NCBI GenBank assembly: GCA_910584375.1
Contig: CAJUAH010000030.1
Coordinates: 1 to 50,377 of the forward strand
Direction of reading: 5' to 3'
Length of the DNA: 50,377 bases
Source: an uncultured Acetatifactor sp.
GTDB taxonomy: Bacteria > Bacillota > Clostridia > Lachnospirales > Lachnospiraceae
In this document: in pieces, positions 33,224 through 42,003 of the stretch
How positions within the stretch are numbered: position 1 is the stretch's first letter
How the letters are laid out: every line of letters begins with the position of its first letter
Notes under the pieces: generated by a model
Told to the model about the DNA's origin: nothing
Databases searched by the model: none
The model's input: only the letters and a program-made list of their open reading frames with translations
Program-made: the position numbers and the translations under genes

Positions 33224-33298
33224 CGCACTCACATGATGCTGGCAGCGTCAAGAAACCTCCCGCACTCACATGATACTGGCAGCGTCTACGGAGCCTCC
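33224..33298. repeat. Short tandem duplication across the GH31 3' end
   Basis: A 26-nt unit starting CGCACTCACATGAT occurs at 33224 and again at 33261, 37 nt apart, with one mismatch. The second copy encodes the last residues and stop of the GH31 enzyme (DAASIM); the first lies in the gap before the lipoprotein gene. It looks like a recent duplication. Confidence 0.75.
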
Positions 33299-35341
33299 CG
33301 CCCGGACAAACACTGGGATGACCTCCAACGGCGCAGGCACGGTCACGCTCTGGCCGCCTTCATAGAGGGTTTTGCTGTTGGCATCCGTCCAGCGGCATCC
33401 CTCGGGCAGATAGACCGTCCTCTCCCTCTGCCCCTCCTCCATCACCGGAGCTACCAACAGGTCAGGGCCAAACATATAGGCGTCCTCAATCTCCCAGGCT
33501 GTCTTGTCTCCGGGGAAATCAAAGAATAGGGGACGCATCACCGGAGCTCCGCTCTCGCTGGCCTGCCTCATGCACTCCCGAATATAGGGGCGCAGCCGCT
33601 CCCGGATGAAGAGATATTTTTTCAAAATCTCATAATTGTCCTCCCCAAAGCTCCACACCTCATTGTCCTGGCCGCTGGTGAGCTGACGCACGCCGTCTAT
33701 GAACTCCTGCTCCCTCTCATACCAGGGCGAACGCTCGCCGTGCATGCGGAACACCGGGCAGAAAGCCCCCCAGGCAAACCATCGCACCAACAGTTCCTTA
33801 AAATAGGGGTCCTGGATGTTACCGCCGATAAAGCCGCCAATATCCGAAGTCCACCAGGGAATCCCGGCCACGCACATACTCAGGCCCGCCTGTAGCTGTT
33901 CCCGCATGGCCCGGAAGGAGGAGTGGATATCCCCGGACCAGGTCAGCACCGCGTATTTCTGGCTGCCCGCCCAGGCGCAGCGCACCAGACTGAGAATCTC
34001 CGTCTCTCCCGCCGCTTTCAGACCGTCATAAAAACCCTTGGCGTAGCCCACGGGATACACATTGCTGCACTGCAATGCCGGACCCGCATAATAGCGGTAA
34101 TTGTCAAAATCATAGGGGCCGTACTCCGGCTCCGCCTCGTCCAGCCAAAAACACCGGATTCCCTTATCATAATAATTCTTCCTGCATTTCTCCCACACAA
34201 ACTGCTGGGCGCCTGGGTGGGTAGCGTCGTAGAACACCGTATTTCCCATCCAGGACATATGGTAGGCCATTCCCCTGTCGGGAGCCACCAGATAACCCTT
34301 TTCGCTCATCTCGCCGAAGTTCTCGCTGCGCTCGTCTATGGTAGGCCACACGGACACCACCGGCTCGATCCCCAATTCCCGCAGTTCTTTGACCATGGCC
34401 TCCGGGTCCGGCCAGTCTCTGGGTTCAAACTTGAACTCACCCTGCCTGGTCCAGTGAAAGAAATCCACTACGATAGCATCCATGGGTAGCCCCCGCCTCT
34501 TATGCTCCCTGGCCACCGCCAACAGTTCCTCCTGGGTGCGGTAACGCAGTTTGCACTGCCAGTATCCCAGACCGTATTCCGGCATCATGGGGCTGTGGCC
34601 CGTCGCCTCGGTATACCGCTCCTCCAGCTCGAAGGGCGAATCTCCGGCCACAATATAGTAGTCCATTTTTTTCGTACTCCTGGCGTGCCATTCCGTGCGA
34701 TTGACGGCAAAGTTGGCCGTGCCGATGGCGGGATTGTTCCAGAAAAACCCGTAACCCCTGCTGGAGATCATAAAAGGGACGCTGGACTGGCTGTTGCGGT
34801 GAGCCAGCTCCAGAACCGCGCCCTTTTTGTCCAGACGCCTGTCCTGATACTGTCCCATTCCAAATATCTTCTCATCGTCATAAGCCTCAAACCGCAGGGT
34901 CAGCTCATAGTCCGTGCTGCCCGGTATGGGCTTTAATTCCCGGGCGTCGATCCGCAGGGAGGTGCAGTAGCGGTTGATGCGGTTGCGGTTACGCCAGTAC
35001 TCCTCCATCAGCAGTTCCCCGTTATGGTTGTAATAGCTGATCCATCCCTCCGGATTGATCTTTGCCGTGATCTTGCCGTTTTTGACTGTATACACTTTGC
35101 CGGTCTGATGGTAATGGGCATATTCCTCCGCGGCGTACCAGGGGTCCGTGGTGTCGATCTCCTCCACGGAGACCTCCAGCACACATTTTTCCACTGGCTC
35201 TGTCAGCGCCCAGTCCTGCCCGTCCATCACCGCCTCCCCGGTCATCCGCACCCGAAAGGCGTCCCGGCCCCAGGGCTCCAGCCAGAGGGTCTTTTTGCCG
35301 TCAATGATCAGAATTCTGTTCTGCTCCGCGCATACATGCAT
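33266..35341 (-). CDS. GH31 alpha-xylosidase-like glycosidase
   Basis: 691 aa. The GH31 nucleophile motif FWLDEAEPE lies near residue 400 and the acid/base Asp in TWSGDIHSSF near 468, followed by WWTSDIGGF. The N-terminal beta-sandwich and C-terminal beta domain (VYLPEGCRWTD, VIPVFVRAGG) are complete. Overall pattern is closest to YicI-like alpha-xylosidases. It probably removes xylose from xyloglucan oligosaccharides inside the cell, as there is no signal peptide. The ATG follows AGGGAG. It lies 26 nt after the GH74 gene. The substrate is inferred from that neighbour. Confidence 0.88.
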   Translation of the reverse strand: MHVCAEQNRILIIDGKKTLWLEPWGRDAFRVRMTGEAVMDGQDWALTEPVEKCVLEVSVEEIDTTDPWYAAEEYAHYHQTGKVYTVKNGKITAKINPEGWISYYNHNGELLMEEYWRNRNRINRYCTSLRIDARELKPIPGSTDYELTLRFEAYDDEKIFGMGQYQDRRLDKKGAVLELAHRNSQSSVPFMISSRGYGFFWNNPAIGTANFAVNRTEWHARSTKKMDYYIVAGDSPFELEERYTEATGHSPMMPEYGLGYWQCKLRYRTQEELLAVAREHKRRGLPMDAIVVDFFHWTRQGEFKFEPRDWPDPEAMVKELRELGIEPVVSVWPTIDERSENFGEMSEKGYLVAPDRGMAYHMSWMGNTVFYDATHPGAQQFVWEKCRKNYYDKGIRCFWLDEAEPEYGPYDFDNYRYYAGPALQCSNVYPVGYAKGFYDGLKAAGETEILSLVRCAWAGSQKYAVLTWSGDIHSSFRAMREQLQAGLSMCVAGIPWWTSDIGGFIGGNIQDPYFKELLVRWFAWGAFCPVFRMHGERSPWYEREQEFIDGVRQLTSGQDNEVWSFGEDNYEILKKYLFIRERLRPYIRECMRQASESGAPVMRPLFFDFPGDKTAWEIEDAYMFGPDLLVAPVMEEGQRERTVYLPEGCRWTDANSKTLYEGGQSVTVPAPLEVIPVFVRAGGSVDAASIM

Positions 35342-35367
35342 ATTCTTTTCTCCCTTCCAAACAAATA

Positions 35368-37770
35368 CTATTCGGCCTCTGTCTGAGGCTCCCCATACAG
35401 CACGCCCCTGGAACCGGTGGCCAGGAAAAATCTGCCGAACACCCTCTTATCCCCGTCGATGCTGTTGATCTCGCCGTACATCTGCCGCTCCGTGTTCAGT
35501 CTTTCGTAAGTCCTGCCCTCGTCCAGCGTTCGGTAAAAACCGTATTCTCCGTCAATGACGCCGCAGAGGTAGATGGCTTTCGGCTCCCTCACATACTCTC
35601 CCCCGGGACGCCCCAGCCCCAGTCCCAGCCGCATACAACTGTCTCCTTCCGCGCTGAGACGGGTATAGGTCAAACTGTCCTCATCCGCATCATACACCAA
35701 TTTCCACATGCCCTCCCGGGCCATGGCTATATAAAACACGCCTCTCTCTCCTGCCGCTCCCCGGATCTCCGAACGGTTGGCCGTATCGATCATGCCAAAA
35801 TCGCAGACCGGGGGCCTGTCCACGAGCTCTCCGTCCGCTGTCTGTACCGCGTCCGGCAGTTTATGCAGATAGGTCGCCCCTCCGTCCCGGCTGATATAGA
35901 TTTGTCCGCTTTCTCCAAATCCGTAAAAGAGCATCGGATCGACCCGGTCGGAAAATACCTTCATGCATGTGCCGGAAAACTGTCCCCTGCAGCGCTGCCG
36001 CACCTGTGCCACCCGCAGGGAGCTGCCGTCTGTCTCCAGCACCTTTACCGGAGCAAAAGTCCTGCCTCCGTCCCGGCTGGAGATCACCAGATCCATGGGC
36101 AGCCAGATCCGATCGGCGATGGACCAGACGATATTCTGTCCGTCCGGAGACATGGCCACCCAGCCCGGGTTCACATTGGGCCGCTCGATCTCCCTCATGG
36201 CGGCGTCTATCCTGTCCCCCTGTCCCCAGGGCATGGGAATCCGCTGAAAGGTCCGGAAACCGTCCCGGGTGCGCACCAGGCCCCCCTTGGTCAGTCCCCG
36301 CCAGTTGCCCCGGGCCGTTATGATCGCCAGATCACTGTCGGCATCCGACAGATCCGCATTGATGCAGGTGATATAGCGATTTCCCTCCGCATCGTCAAAA
36401 GAATTGGCGCAGGGCTTTTCCAGATCCCGGAAAGCGAATCCTCCCAGGTCTCCCACGATATCCACCATCTGCACCTGCCCCGCCACCGGGCCGTATACAT
36501 TCAGATGCACCGTCTCCTCAATGCCGTCGCAATGGTCGTGATACCGGGGATGCTCGCTGAGCAGGGCGTCCGTGGTAAACACACCCGTACCGGAATTAAA
36601 CCACAGCTCGTTGGGGTCAAATGGATTGATCTTCACGTCGCTCTCCCAGTGCAGCAGGCTGCGGTTCCCGTTATATTCCGGTTTCATATAAGAACTGTTA
36701 AAATAGATATCCCCCACATCCAGGCCGCACAGACTCACTTTCCATGTCTCCCCATAATCCCGTGACACATAGATACACTCCGCATCCCGTTTTTCCTTAC
36801 ACAAGGTAGCGCAGGCCACCAGTCCCGGCATACTCTTACAGGTGCCGATCCCTCCAAAGCCATAGTCCAGATACGCCTCCGTCCTCTGCCCTGCGGCGTC
36901 CGGCGTTATATCCGTGTAGCCGCTGATCCTTCCCTCCGCGAAACCGTACCGCAGCACTTTGCCGCCGACGGTGTCCCCGGTGTCACAGCTATATCCCAGA
37001 TCCACAATATAATTCCATCTGCCCGTAGCGCACATGGTCACATACAGGTATTCTCCGTCATAGGTATAACGCTGGGCCACCAGACCGTTCATCTTACTGT
37101 CGGGTACGATGGGACTCTCCGGCTGGCAGAGCGGCGCAAAGCTTTTGCCGCCGTCATAGGAGACATACAGGCTGTGTCCCCTGCGTGTGTCGTCTGTCCG
37201 GCTGGTGTAGCCCGCCGTGCCCGCCACCAGGGTCCGGCTGTCCTCCGACACCCAGATAAAAGTCATATAGTCTTCCGGCACGGGCAGTTTTTCCCAATGT
37301 TTCCCTCGATCCCCGGTGCGCAGCAAACCGTCCTTGGAACTGGCAAAATACAGCGTGTCGCTGTCCTGCGGGTCCACCACCAATCGCTGGCCCGTGCCCC
37401 TGCCGCTGAGATTGCCATGCACCACGGCGGGAATCTGTTCATAGCGGAAAGTCTCTCCGTAATCCTCCGAAACGGACAGCTTACCCGCGCCTTTTGCCGT
37501 CACACCGCTGGCAATGTACAACCGCTCCGGGTAACGCTCGTCCAAAGCGATGGCCGCCGGATAACACTCGTCCAGATCCTCCATGGTCACATGATCGATC
37601 AGGCTCTTCCATCTCTTTTGCTCCGGAATAAAACGATAAACGCCCCCGATATCCGTTCTGGCGTACAATATGCCCGGAGTCTGCTGATGGTACAGAAGAC
37701 CCGTCACATAGCCGCCGCCCGGTATGGGAGCGTTGCGATATGTATAGGACAGCTTTTTTGTTATCTTCAT
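35368..37770 (-). CDS. GH74-like xyloglucanase (beta-propeller)
   Basis: 800 aa from the ATG at 37770. The start NAPIPGGGYVTGLLYHQQTPGILYARTDIGGVYRF is typical of GH74, as are the many BNR-like blades (SEDYGETF, GDRGKHWEKL, SYDGGKSF, SRDGGRTF, SRDGGATYLHKL). The length suits two seven-bladed propellers. GH74 enzymes cut the beta-1,4-glucan backbone of xyloglucan. No signal peptide is visible, so it probably acts on imported oligosaccharides. It is transcribed with GH31 and the binding protein, downstream of a LacI-type gene. Confidence 0.85.
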   Translation of the reverse strand: MKITKKLSYTYRNAPIPGGGYVTGLLYHQQTPGILYARTDIGGVYRFIPEQKRWKSLIDHVTMEDLDECYPAAIALDERYPERLYIASGVTAKGAGKLSVSEDYGETFRYEQIPAVVHGNLSGRGTGQRLVVDPQDSDTLYFASSKDGLLRTGDRGKHWEKLPVPEDYMTFIWVSEDSRTLVAGTAGYTSRTDDTRRGHSLYVSYDGGKSFAPLCQPESPIVPDSKMNGLVAQRYTYDGEYLYVTMCATGRWNYIVDLGYSCDTGDTVGGKVLRYGFAEGRISGYTDITPDAAGQRTEAYLDYGFGGIGTCKSMPGLVACATLCKEKRDAECIYVSRDYGETWKVSLCGLDVGDIYFNSSYMKPEYNGNRSLLHWESDVKINPFDPNELWFNSGTGVFTTDALLSEHPRYHDHCDGIEETVHLNVYGPVAGQVQMVDIVGDLGGFAFRDLEKPCANSFDDAEGNRYITCINADLSDADSDLAIITARGNWRGLTKGGLVRTRDGFRTFQRIPMPWGQGDRIDAAMREIERPNVNPGWVAMSPDGQNIVWSIADRIWLPMDLVISSRDGGRTFAPVKVLETDGSSLRVAQVRQRCRGQFSGTCMKVFSDRVDPMLFYGFGESGQIYISRDGGATYLHKLPDAVQTADGELVDRPPVCDFGMIDTANRSEIRGAAGERGVFYIAMAREGMWKLVYDADEDSLTYTRLSAEGDSCMRLGLGLGRPGGEYVREPKAIYLCGVIDGEYGFYRTLDEGRTYERLNTERQMYGEINSIDGDKRVFGRFFLATGSRGVLYGEPQTEAE

Positions 37771-37984
37771 CCTAAGTCCAGCCTTTCCGCCCACCCCCTG
37801 CGGCGCGGGCCTCCGTAATACTCAATAAAATCATTTTCTCACAGATTAGACAAAAAAGCCATGTATTTTTTTGTTTTTTAAGACAGTTTTTCTAATAATC
37901 CAACAAGACGGGAACTCTGTTCTCCTGGGAAAACTTTACGGCGCTCCACAGTATGGAAAAAGCAAATTTGATCTCCTTTTCTCT

Positions 37985-38983
37985 TCACCGCATAGAGCAG
38001 TCTTCGGTATTTGTGCCCGCCACAGACTCCCTGTACCGGATCGAGCAGTCTATGGTAATCGTCCGGGGTCTGGCGTCCGGCTGATGAAACCGCCTTTTCA
38101 TCAGCAAAATAGCCTGTTCCGCCATAAAACGCCGCTGTACATGGACCGTAGTGATGGGGGGATCGGAGATCTCCGAATAGAGTACATCGTCAAAACCCAC
38201 CACGCTCACTTCCCCGGGCACGCGAAATCCCGCCGCCTTCAGTTGTTTGATCAGAATGTAGGCGGTATGGTCATTATTGCACACAAATGCCGTGGGCATA
38301 TCCTGCGGCAGCAAAAAATGCTCCAGCATCCCCTGCTCCCCCCGGTCGTCGATCCGATACTCTGCCGTCAGGTCGATGCCCTCCTCCAGAAGCGCCTTAT
38401 AATACCCCAGATAACGGTCATTGACGCTGTTGGTATAGTTCAGATTGCCCACAAACCCGATCCTGCGGTGTCCCATCTCTATCAGATGGGAGGTGAGGTT
38501 GTAACTTGCCTGGAAACTGTCGGAGATCACGGAGTCCGCCTCCACCCCCCGATAACAGAAATCCAGGCACAGAACCGGCCTTCCCGTTTCCATCAGACGC
38601 AGAACATACTTTTTGGAAAACTGTCCCAGCAGCATGATTCCGTCAAGCTCTTCCACCCCGGCGTTGATCACACCGCCTTTCTCATCCTCCCTGCTGACAT
38701 AAAACAGGGGGAATTTCATGTTATTTTCCCATTCCTGCTCCTGCAGACGTCTGTACAGACCATTGTAGAATTTCTCGTTTGGTTCAAAGTACACCTCGGA
38801 AAGCAGAACGGCAATCCGGTACTTGATACGCCTTTTATACTCGTATCCCATCTCGCCCGCTTTTTTGAGGATGATCTGTTTCGTTTCCTCCGAGATATCC
38901 TCGCTGTTTTTAAAGCATTTTGATACCGTCATTTTCGATATCCCCAGCTCCGTGGCAATATCCTGCATAGAAACCTTTTTCAA
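37985..38983 (-). CDS. LacI-family transcription regulator
   Basis: 332 aa from a TTG at 38983 with a run of six G six nt upstream; the frame to 39028 adds residues before the fold. The LacI helix-turn-helix is KKVSMQDIATELGISKMTVSKCFKNSEDIS, followed by the hinge. The sugar-binding core is visible: GIMLLGQFSKK, GHRRIGFVGN, PTAFVCNNDHTAYILIKQLKAAGFRVPGEVSVVGFDD, PITTVHVQ. It probably controls the GH74-GH31-binding protein genes directly downstream. No clear operator palindrome was found in the 214-nt gap to GH74. Confidence 0.92.
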   Translation of the reverse strand: MKKVSMQDIATELGISKMTVSKCFKNSEDISEETKQIILKKAGEMGYEYKRRIKYRIAVLLSEVYFEPNEKFYNGLYRRLQEQEWENNMKFPLFYVSREDEKGGVINAGVEELDGIMLLGQFSKKYVLRLMETGRPVLCLDFCYRGVEADSVISDSFQASYNLTSHLIEMGHRRIGFVGNLNYTNSVNDRYLGYYKALLEEGIDLTAEYRIDDRGEQGMLEHFLLPQDMPTAFVCNNDHTAYILIKQLKAAGFRVPGEVSVVGFDDVLYSEISDPPITTVHVQRRFMAEQAILLMKRRFHQPDARPRTITIDCSIRYRESVAGTNTEDCSMR

Positions 38984-39451
38984 CGCATTCCCCCCAATTT
39001 GAAACTCCTTCAGCCCTCCGTCCCACATATTCCCGTGCGCTCCAGCCTACTCTCCGCTCAGAAGAGTTAAATGCGGCATTTTTTCTATTATACACCATAA
39101 AACGGATTGGGTACAACCATATATTGAATTTCACAGTCGGAAACGCCCACATATAACACCGCCCTGTCGCCATCGCGCAGCCGAGCAGTTTTCTAACCGA
39201 TAACATCTTTTTCACTTTTTCCTCCCTGCCTTTCTTTTGCTGTTCTGCATTTTGTAACTTTACATTTTTAAGTTTATATTACCACATCCACCCAATAAGT
39301 CAAGCATCCATTTGCAATTTGTATATTTTCATAAGTTTACACCTTGATTTTAGGGCATTATTCACAAATCTAAATTCAATTTGTAACTGTACATAATCCT
39401 CTTGCAGTATCAACTAATCCAGTACAAACCGATGTTTGTTTAGAGATCAGT
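38984..39451. other. Intergenic AT-rich stretch, no gene seen
   Basis: Between the LacI gene and the terminator near 39452 no frame has a plausible start and composition. The DNA from about 39,240 to 39,420 is very AT-rich and contains several TTTGTAACT-like words; it may hold promoters for the LacI gene. Confidence 0.5.
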
Positions 39452-39493
39452 AAAGGGCGGAAACAGCCTGGGTCTAAGCCGTTTCCACCCTTT
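39452..39493 (-). terminator. Terminator after the coat protein genes
   Basis: AAAGGGNGGAAAC pairs with GTTTCCNCCCTTT around a loop with a further GC pair. It lies about 35 nt after the stop of the gene at 39529. The U-run is short on the minus strand, but the stem is long. Confidence 0.6.
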
Positions 39494-39528
39494 ATCGTAT
39501 TGTTTTTCTGTATTTTCTGCCTTAGATC

Positions 39529-39789
39529 CTACAGCGTACTGCTGGTGAAGAGGTTCTTCACATGGGCCACTTCCTCATCCGTGGCCTTGCTGGCAGGCAC
39601 ATAATAGGATTTCTCACGGGCAATGCCGTACAGCTCTTCCTGGCTCTGTTCACAGGCGTTGCGGAACTGTTTCAGTGTCTGTTTCAGCTCCTTGTTCTCT
39701 GTCTGGGGAATCATCTCGGCATAGCGTACCAGCTCCCCGTTGATACCTGTCAGGGTATCCGCTACCATGATTTTTTCCTGCATCTGCAT
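39529..39789 (-). CDS. CotF-like spore coat protein
   Basis: 86 aa, helical: IMVADTLTGINGELVRYAEMIPQTENKELKQTLKQFRNACEQSQEELYGIAREKSYYVPASKATDEEVAHVKNLF split across a long four-helix pattern. The KSYYVPA near the end is typical of CotF-like coat proteins, which have a ferritin-like fold. It follows a second, shorter CotF-like gene by 13 nt, so the two form an operon ending at the terminator near 39452. Confidence 0.72.
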   Translation of the reverse strand: MQMQEKIMVADTLTGINGELVRYAEMIPQTENKELKQTLKQFRNACEQSQEELYGIAREKSYYVPASKATDEEVAHVKNLFTSSTL

Positions 39790-39802
39790 CGTCTGCTCCT
39801 CC

Positions 39803-39988
39803 TTACCCTAAAAACTTCATCAGCTGCTGCTTGTTCTGCAAGGCATTCTGGGCGCCTTTTTCAAAAAACTGCTTGATCTGGGGATCCTGCGCTCCCTGCG
39901 CGTATTCCTTCATCTTGCAGTGTGTGGTGTCATAGCCGCCGATCAGATGTCTGAGATTCTGTAAGTCGAGTTCCGAAATATTGGGCAT
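39803..39988 (-). CDS. Small CotF-like spore coat protein
   Basis: 61 aa from the ATG at 39988, with GGAGGT upstream; the frame to 40081 is not supported. MPNISELDLQNLRHLIGG then YDTTHCKMKEYAQGAQDP and FFEKGAQNALQNKQQLMKFL match the helical pattern of short coat-associated proteins that pair with CotF-like genes. First gene of the pair. Confidence 0.7.
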   Translation of the reverse strand: MPNISELDLQNLRHLIGGYDTTHCKMKEYAQGAQDPQIKQFFEKGAQNALQNKQQLMKFLG

Positions 39989-40100
39989 GTCTCTACCTCC
40001 TACAATATAAAATTGTTTTGTATTCCAGAGATAGTATGCATCCGGCGCAGATTTACTATACATGCGAAAAACAGATTTCACAATATTTTAAACATTCCCT

Positions 40101-40277
40101 TTATATCTGGTGGCGTACCACTGCGTACTCGTCATCTAACTGATAATAAGGGCAGGCGTTTTGCGTACCGGTCAAAAACCGGTACATCTCGTCCTCGTCC
40201 AAATTCACAAGACAGTAAAAGCACTCGTCCTCTTCGTCAAACACATAATTGACACAACTGTCACAATTTGACGCCAT
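40101..40277 (-). CDS. Small Cys-rich acidic protein (DUF6472-like)
   Basis: 58 aa from the ATG at 40277 behind AAGGAGG. CDSCVNYVFDEEDECFYCLVNLDEDEMYRFL...CPYYQLDDEYAVVRHQ carries four Cys in a CxxC...CxxC-like spacing, probably one metal site. It resembles the DUF6472 family common in Clostridia; function unknown. It follows rsmI by 67 nt. Confidence 0.75.
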   Translation of the reverse strand: MASNCDSCVNYVFDEEDECFYCLVNLDEDEMYRFLTGTQNACPYYQLDDEYAVVRHQI

Positions 40278-40344
40278 ACCTTCCTCCTTTCGTGCAGAGA
40301 CGGCTTGCTCCACAGTTTTATTCTGCAAAATGTCCTCCGCACCT

Positions 40345-41187
40345 TTACTCCACATGCAGATGCCGATAGATCTCCCGCTTTCCCACCCCCCGGTCTTGAG
40401 CGACCTGTTTCATGGCCGATTTGTGGTCCAGTCCCTGCTGCAGATAGTACTCCATATGTTCCTCAACGGACATATTCTCCCATGCCGCAATGTCCTCCCG
40501 GCGCTTTTGTTCCAGGCTCTTGCCCTCCAGTACCAGCACATACTCCCCCCGGGGCTCCTCCCTGCTATAATGCTCCAATGCCTCCTCCAATGTGGTGGGC
40601 GTTACCGTCTCAAACTTCTTGGTCAGTTCCCGGCACAGGGTGATCCGGCGCTGTCCCAGAGCCCGATACAACTCCTCAAGCGTCCGCGTCAAATGGTGAG
40701 GAGCCTCATAGAGAACCATAGTGCGGCTTTCCTGCGCCAGCTCCTGCAGCACCGCCGCTTTCTCCTTTTTATCCGCGGGCAGAAAACCTTCAAAGCAAAA
40801 ACGTCTGGTGGACAGTCCCGAAAGCGTCAGCGCGGTAATACAGGCCGCGGGGCCCGGCAGGCTGGTCACCGCTATACCCTGCTCCTGGCACATGCGCACC
40901 AATACTTCCCCGGGATCTGATATGGCCGGAGTGCCCGCGTCAGTGATCAGCGCGATGTTCTGTCCGGACAGTAACTGACCCACCAGCTGCCGGGCCTTTT
41001 CCACCTTGTTATATTCGTGGTAGCTGGTCATGGAAGTATGAATGTCAAAATGATTCAGCAATTTGATACTGTTGCGGGTATCCTCCGCCGCTATCACATC
41101 CACCATATGCAGAGTTTCCACTACCCGGGGCGTCATATCTCCCAGATTGCCTATGGGAGTAGCGCACAGATACAATGTTCCGGCCAT
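40345..41187 (-). CDS. rsmI: 16S rRNA (cytidine1402-2'-O)-methyltransferase
   Basis: 280 aa. SAM-binding tetrapyrrole-methylase fold with LYLCATPIGNLGDMTPR, AAEDTRNSIKLLNHF, LITDAGTPAISDPG, SLPGPAACITALTLSGL and FEGFLPADKK. RsmI adds a 2'-O-methyl group to C1402 of 16S rRNA with RsmH. The C-terminus ends in a small helical part (GVGKREIYRHLHVE). It lies in the Firmicute holB-ricT-trmN6-rsmI order. Confidence 0.95.
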   Translation of the reverse strand: MAGTLYLCATPIGNLGDMTPRVVETLHMVDVIAAEDTRNSIKLLNHFDIHTSMTSYHEYNKVEKARQLVGQLLSGQNIALITDAGTPAISDPGEVLVRMCQEQGIAVTSLPGPAACITALTLSGLSTRRFCFEGFLPADKKEKAAVLQELAQESRTMVLYEAPHHLTRTLEELYRALGQRRITLCRELTKKFETVTPTTLEEALEHYSREEPRGEYVLVLEGKSLEQKRREDIAAWENMSVEEHMEYYLQQGLDHKSAMKQVAQDRGVGKREIYRHLHVE

Positions 41188-41250
41188 ATTCTCTCTCCTT
41201 TACCGTTCTCGTAAATCCCAGGGAGCTGCAAAATCCGGAGGCGTCCGCCC

Positions 41251-42003
41251 TTAAAAACCGTATTTCTCCCGGATCTCCTCCGTGTACACTCCCTGCTCCC
41301 GAAATATGATCAGGGGACTTTCCACTGTCATGCGCGGTTTCCCGCCCCTCACGGCCTCGATCAGCACCATATTTGGCTCTTTGTCCACATAGGGATATAC
41401 CAGCCGCATCCTCTTGGGCTCCAGCTTACAGCGCGCCAGCGTGGTTATAATCTCCGCCAGCCGAAAAGGGCGATGGATCAGGTAAAAATGTCCTCCCGCT
41501 TTAAGCAGCCGGGCCGTCTGTCCCACCACATCCTCCAGGGTACAGAGAATCTCATGACGGGCAATGGCCTTGGGCGCCTCAGGATTGGTCAGTCCGTGCC
41601 GCCCGATCATATAGGGAGGATTGCAGGTGACTACGTCAAAAAAAGCAGACGAAAAGTAACTGTCTGCCTTTCTGACATCACCTGTCACAATATCGATCTT
41701 CTCCTCCAGGCCGTTTAGCGCCACACTGCGTCGGGCCATATCCGCGCTCTCCTCCTGAATCTCCAGCCCTGTCAAATGCGCCGCCTCCGTTTTGGCTTCC
41801 ATCAGGATGGGGATGATCCCCGTTCCTGTACACAGATCCAGTACCCGTTCTCCCCGGTGCGCCGTGGCAAAACCGGAGAGCAGTACCGCATCCATGCCGA
41901 AACAGAATTTTTCAGGATGCTGTATGATCCTGTATCCGTTCCTCTGCAAATCGTCAATACGCTCTCTGTCTTTCAAAAAAGACGACTCTTCACTCCTGTT
42001 CAT
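41251..42003 (-). CDS. trmN6: tRNA1(Val) (adenine37-N6)-methyltransferase
   Basis: 250 aa from the ATG at 42003 (MNRSEESSFLKDRERIDDL). GYRIIQHPEKFCFGMDAVLLSGFA, VLDLCTGTGIIPILM and the N6-adenine motif VVTCNPPYM are clear. The start overlaps the ricT stop by 14 nt; the frame runs to 42477 only because it shadows the Arg/Glu-rich ricT tail. This is the YabB/YfiC-like gene of the cluster. Confidence 0.92.
   Translation of the reverse strand: MNRSEESSFLKDRERIDDLQRNGYRIIQHPEKFCFGMDAVLLSGFATAHRGERVLDLCTGTGIIPILMEAKTEAAHLTGLEIQEESADMARRSVALNGLEEKIDIVTGDVRKADSYFSSAFFDVVTCNPPYMIGRHGLTNPEAPKAIARHEILCTLEDVVGQTARLLKAGGHFYLIHRPFRLAEIITTLARCKLEPKRMRLVYPYVDKEPNMVLIEAVRGGKPRMTVESPLIIFREQGVYTEEIREKYGF

Noticed and set aside
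38910..39215. 101-codon frame upstream of the LacI gene
   Set aside because: Overlaps the LacI start, lacks a ribosome site and has no recognisable family.
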